Positions 61,268 to 64,000 of a stretch of 64,000 bases of DNA are shown here, one piece after another. The stretch is taken from assembly GCA_021463145.1 (NCBI GenBank), contig JAJTWZ010000020.1:1-64000 (forward strand). Reading direction: 5' to 3'. The notes beneath the pieces are model-generated. The model was not told the DNA's origin and searched no databases. It was given only the letters and a program-made list of their open reading frames with translations. The translations under genes were made by a program, and so were the position numbers. The stretch's first letter is position 1. Each line of letters starts with the position of its first letter. The stretch is from Blastocatellia bacterium. Its GTDB lineage: Bacteria; Acidobacteriota; Blastocatellia; UBA7656; JADIYM01.

Positions 61268-62949
61268 TGTCAACGGCAGAGCGACCGGACCGGGCCGGGA
61301 GTGCCGCAGTCCGAAACATCAGACTCGTCGTGCTCTCTGGCGGCCTCGAGCCGGGTCTCGGCGCGGTCGAGCTGCGATACCCGGGCGCGTCCATAGACAT
61401 TGTCGACAAGGAGCAACTCCGCGGCCGGGAACGTTACAGACTGCTGCGCGAACTGCGGCGGCAGCCGTGCGACAGGCTCGTCTACTTCACTTTCGTGAAC
61501 GCCTGGCAACTGGACCGTTTCCGGATGGCCGTCTATGGCCTGCTTTCGGGTGCGCGGCGTGTCGAGTTGATCGACACAGAACACGCCGTGGAAGAGTTCG
61601 GGTACGGACGAGTGCTTCTGCGCGAGGCGCCTCGCTCCATTGTGGAGGTCGCACTGGCCGGCCCCGTTATCCTGCTCGGCCTGCTGCTTTCCTTTTTCGT
61701 GTCCGCCATCTGCGGGCGCGCGGCCCGGCGATTCCCGAATGCGCGGGCATCGGGTGACAGAGCACTCGATGTGCTCTTCGTTCGAACATCTCCGACGATC
61801 GGAGTCATGGAGGCGGGAGAATCGGCCCACATGCGCGGCGTTCTCGATGGACTGAAGGAACTTGGTCACCGTCCGCGAGTACTCTCGAACGACAGCCTGC
61901 CAGCCATCGATCGCGCGGGATACGAAGTCGACGTGCGCCGGCCCGGCGCGATGTTCAACGCAATGCCGCTCGCGTTCGAGATCTGGCAGAACCTGCAATT
62001 CGCCGTCTCGCTCGCCCGCGAGACGCGCGCCGTGCGGCCGGACTTCCTGTATCAGCGACACGGCCGCAACAGCTGGGCTGGAGTTGCCGCGTCTCGCCTC
62101 GCCGGCGTTCCTCTGGTGCTCGAGTGGAACGGTTCGGAAATCTGGTCGATCCGCCACTGGGCACCCGTCTCGGGCTGGTCCTGGATAGTGTCGGCGTTCG
62201 AGCGAGTGAACTGCCGCGGCGCCGACCGGATCGTCGTCGTGTCTCGCGCGCTCGTTGACACCCTGGTCGCGGAAGGCGTCGATCCGGAGCGAATAGTCCT
62301 CAACCCCAACGGAGTCGATCCTGCCCGCTTCCATCCTGGCGCCGGCGGCGCCGCTATCCGAAAGAGATGTGGCTTCGGCGACGATGTCGTGGTCGGGTTC
62401 GTCGGCAGCTTCAATCATTACCAGGGCACGGAATTGCTGATGCGGGCGGCGCCCGCAGTATGTTCGGCCACGAAGGCTTCGTTCCTTATGGTTGGCTTCG
62501 GGGAGACCCTGCCGGCGGCCCGCGCAGCGGCAGAGGAAGGGGGCGTCTCCGGCCGAGTCGTTTTCACCGATCGCGTACCCGTCGACGACGTGCCGGGCTA
62601 CGTGGACGCGAGCGACATCGCGGTTGCCCCGATGGTGCCGAACCCCGACGGCAGCGCTTTCTTCAATTCGCCGGTAAAGATCTTCGAGTACATGGCTGCG
62701 GGCAAGGCAATTGTCGCAAGCCGGTTGGGGCAGATCGGCGACGTCATCGAGGATGGCCAGACCGGTCTTCTGGTGGATCCGGACTCACACGAAGCGCTCT
62801 CGGAAGCGATCGTCCGGCTGGCCGGCGACCCGGCGCTCCGCGATCGTCTGGGGCGCGCTGCCCGAGTTGCGGCGGTCGAGCGCCACACATGGAAAAAGAA
62901 CGCCGCTCGAGTCATCGAGTCGTACGAGGCAATCCGGCGAGCCACTTGA
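61267..62949 (+). CDS. GT4 glycosyltransferase with N-terminal extension
   Basis: 560 residues from ATG 61267; TGATG overlap with the preceding stop fixes the start. The first about 170 residues include a membrane helix (VEVALAGPVILLGLLLSFFVSAICG). From about 170 the GT-B fold follows: VLFVRTSPTIGVMEAGESAHMRGVLDGLKELGHRPRVLS, LEWNGSEIW, RIVVVSRALVDTLVAEGVDPERIVLNPNGVD, GFVGSFNHYQG, and the donor-site NSPVKIFEYMAAGKAIVASRLGQIGDVIEDG. Retaining transferase in surface-glycan assembly; donor unknown. Translationally coupled to the heparinase-like gene. Confidence 0.9.
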   Translation: MSTAERPDRAGSAAVRNIRLVVLSGGLEPGLGAVELRYPGASIDIVDKEQLRGRERYRLLRELRRQPCDRLVYFTFVNAWQLDRFRMAVYGLLSGARRVELIDTEHAVEEFGYGRVLLREAPRSIVEVALAGPVILLGLLLSFFVSAICGRAARRFPNARASGDRALDVLFVRTSPTIGVMEAGESAHMRGVLDGLKELGHRPRVLSNDSLPAIDRAGYEVDVRRPGAMFNAMPLAFEIWQNLQFAVSLARETRAVRPDFLYQRHGRNSWAGVAASRLAGVPLVLEWNGSEIWSIRHWAPVSGWSWIVSAFERVNCRGADRIVVVSRALVDTLVAEGVDPERIVLNPNGVDPARFHPGAGGAAIRKRCGFGDDVVVGFVGSFNHYQGTELLMRAAPAVCSATKASFLMVGFGETLPAARAAAEEGGVSGRVVFTDRVPVDDVPGYVDASDIAVAPMVPNPDGSAFFNSPVKIFEYMAAGKAIVASRLGQIGDVIEDGQTGLLVDPDSHEALSEAIVRLAGDPALRDRLGRAARVAAVERHTWKKNAARVIESYEAIRRAT

Positions 62950-63102
62950 CGGCGGGCCGCTCGATTCCGGCTACAGCCAGGGGCTCGCCTTCGACTTGCG
63001 AATTTTCCCGGCAACCGGGCAAAATTTGCAGTTCTCTCGGTCTCACCGTTCACCTACAACCCATTCGCTGTTTTCCGTTGCAGCAAAGGAAGGATTTCCA
63101 CA

Positions 63103-64000
63103 ATGAAGGTCCATTCATCACGCAGTCGAGCGGGGCACGCCGCCACTATCGGCGTCGTGTCTCTCGCACTGTTTGTCGTCGGATCGCCGCTTGCCGTGGC
63201 CAAGCGGTCTGCCGAGCACTCGAAGCGCTCGATCCCGGTTGCGGAGATGCGCACTGTCGATCAGAAGGTGACAGCGCCGGGGCCTGCGTTCGAAGCGCAG
63301 TGGTTCCAGTTCAAGGGCGCCGCCGCCAGCAAGGCCGCGCCTGGCGCGACGCCGATGTTTGGCGACGATCACATCTTCGCGCGTTTCAGCACGATCACCG
63401 GTTCGCCGCGTCTGGTATTCGGCGATCTCGGCCTGGCGCCCGTTGCCGGCAAGATGGGCGATCGAGCCCTCGCGTTCCTCAGCCAGAACGAGCACGTATT
63501 CGGCGTCGACACGTCGAAGCTCTCGCTCGTCCGGGCGATGGAGGGCGCGACCAAGCCGATTCACTTCTACTATGAGCAGCGCCACCAGAGCCTCCCGGTT
63601 TTTGGGGCTGAAGTCGCCGTCCACATGGACCGCGACGGCCGGGTCTGGGCGATCAACAACACATTCGTGCCGGTGACGGTGTCGAACCTCACGCCCGAAG
63701 TGACGGCCGACGGCGCAATCGCGACCGCCGCCGAAAAGCTGGGCGTCGACGTCAGCGACCTCGTGACCACGCACGTCCCCGCGCCCGAGCTTGGGATCTG
63801 GCCGACGGCCGACGGCGGCGCGCTGGCCTGGCGCACTGTCGTCGACGTGCGCGGCATCGGCGTTTACGAAGTGATCGTCGACGCCGCAACCGGGCGCGCG
63901 CTCGAGCCCGCGGTCTCGCGCGACTGCTATGCAACCGGCACCGGCAAGGTCTTCCAGCCCGGTCCCGTTGTGACGCTGGCGAACGATTCGCTCACTGACG
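63103..64000 (+). CDS. Secreted metalloprotease-type propeptide (FTP) protein, truncated by window end
   Basis: Partial: about 299 codons are visible and the frame is open at the right edge, which is why the ORF track lacks it. Signal peptide (GHAATIGVVSLALFVVGSPLAVA), then an FTP-like propeptide: HIFARFSTITGSPRLVFGDLG, HFYYEQRHQSLPVFGAEVAVHMDRDGRVWAINNTFVP and YEVIVDAATGRALE. Fungalysin/thermolysin-type peptidases (M36/M4) have this prodomain before an HExxH catalytic domain, which would lie beyond 64000. AAGGAAGGA precedes ATG 63103. Confidence 0.85.
   Translation, partial: MKVHSSRSRAGHAATIGVVSLALFVVGSPLAVAKRSAEHSKRSIPVAEMRTVDQKVTAPGPAFEAQWFQFKGAAASKAAPGATPMFGDDHIFARFSTITGSPRLVFGDLGLAPVAGKMGDRALAFLSQNEHVFGVDTSKLSLVRAMEGATKPIHFYYEQRHQSLPVFGAEVAVHMDRDGRVWAINNTFVPVTVSNLTPEVTADGAIATAAEKLGVDVSDLVTTHVPAPELGIWPTADGGALAWRTVVDVRGIGVYEVIVDAATGRALEPAVSRDCYATGTGKVFQPGPVVTLANDSLTD

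Overview
The window is a GC-rich chromosomal segment from a Gram-negative bacterium. It carries core housekeeping genes (rodA, RNase E/G, rho, engB, lon, clpX, clpP, tig, glgA) and no phage, integrase, transposase or CRISPR. My best guess for the lineage is Acidobacteriota or a close relative. This rests on an Oar-type TonB-dependent receptor with a carboxypeptidase-regulatory-like N-terminus, several secreted orphan proteins, FG-GAP/VCBS-like repeat proteins and a fungalysin/thermolysin-type propeptide protein. That is inference; no rRNA is present to settle it.

Layout. 1-2.9 kb: repeats, a methyltransferase, a VOC protein and a small-protein/nucleotidyltransferase pair. 3.0-9.8 kb: rodA, a TIGR03960/DUF2344 radical SAM protein and an RNase E/G with a very long insertion in its S1 domain. 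9.9-10.7 kb: a secreted NTF2-like/truncated-haemoglobin fusion. 10.9-24.3 kb: a surface-polysaccharide locus with a GT2, an ABC-2 permease, an ATPase fused to a decayed methyltransferase, a coiled-coil pseudo-methyltransferase, a 1355-residue asparagine-synthase/GT2/GT4 fusion, a methyltransferase fused to FG-GAP-like repeats, and small envelope proteins including a lipoprotein made of the same repeats. 24.4-31.7 kb: a 1213-residue Fe-S flavoprotein, a secreted helical protein, a YciI-like protein and a thioredoxin-fold-like secreted protein. 31.9-36.5 kb: TonB receptor and a secreted orphan. 36.5-37.3 kb: repeat arrays. 37.3-48.6 kb: uracil-DNA-glycosylase-like protein, thioesterase, glgA, rho, engB, lon, clpX, clpP, tig and an unusual tRNA. 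48.7-58.3 kb: a kinase/regulator/secreted-protein operon, DUF4139 protein, NDH-2, aldehyde dehydrogenase, G3E GTPase and a secreted protein. 58.3-63 kb: inositol monophosphatase, a heparinase-like protein and a GT4. A metalloprotease-type propeptide protein runs off the right edge.

How the genes fit together. The polysaccharide locus looks like an ABC-exporter-dependent glycan pathway with home-made modification and length-control parts. The exporter ATPase carries a methyltransferase-like C-terminus that has lost its SAM-binding glycines. An intact paralogue of that domain sits about 6 kb away, fused to repeats also found on a nearby lipoprotein. A coiled-coil pseudo-methyltransferase follows the ATPase. 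I consider this assembly the most likely undescribed system here. Proteostasis genes are grouped as tig-clpP-clpX and, separately, lon-engB.

A second theme is intergenic palindromic repeats of at least four sequence families (here called A to D) at 24-105, 9754-9872, 36.6-37.1 kb, 40.0-40.15 kb, 42.2-42.4 kb, 45.0 kb and 48.64-48.75 kb. All lie between genes, often just downstream of one.
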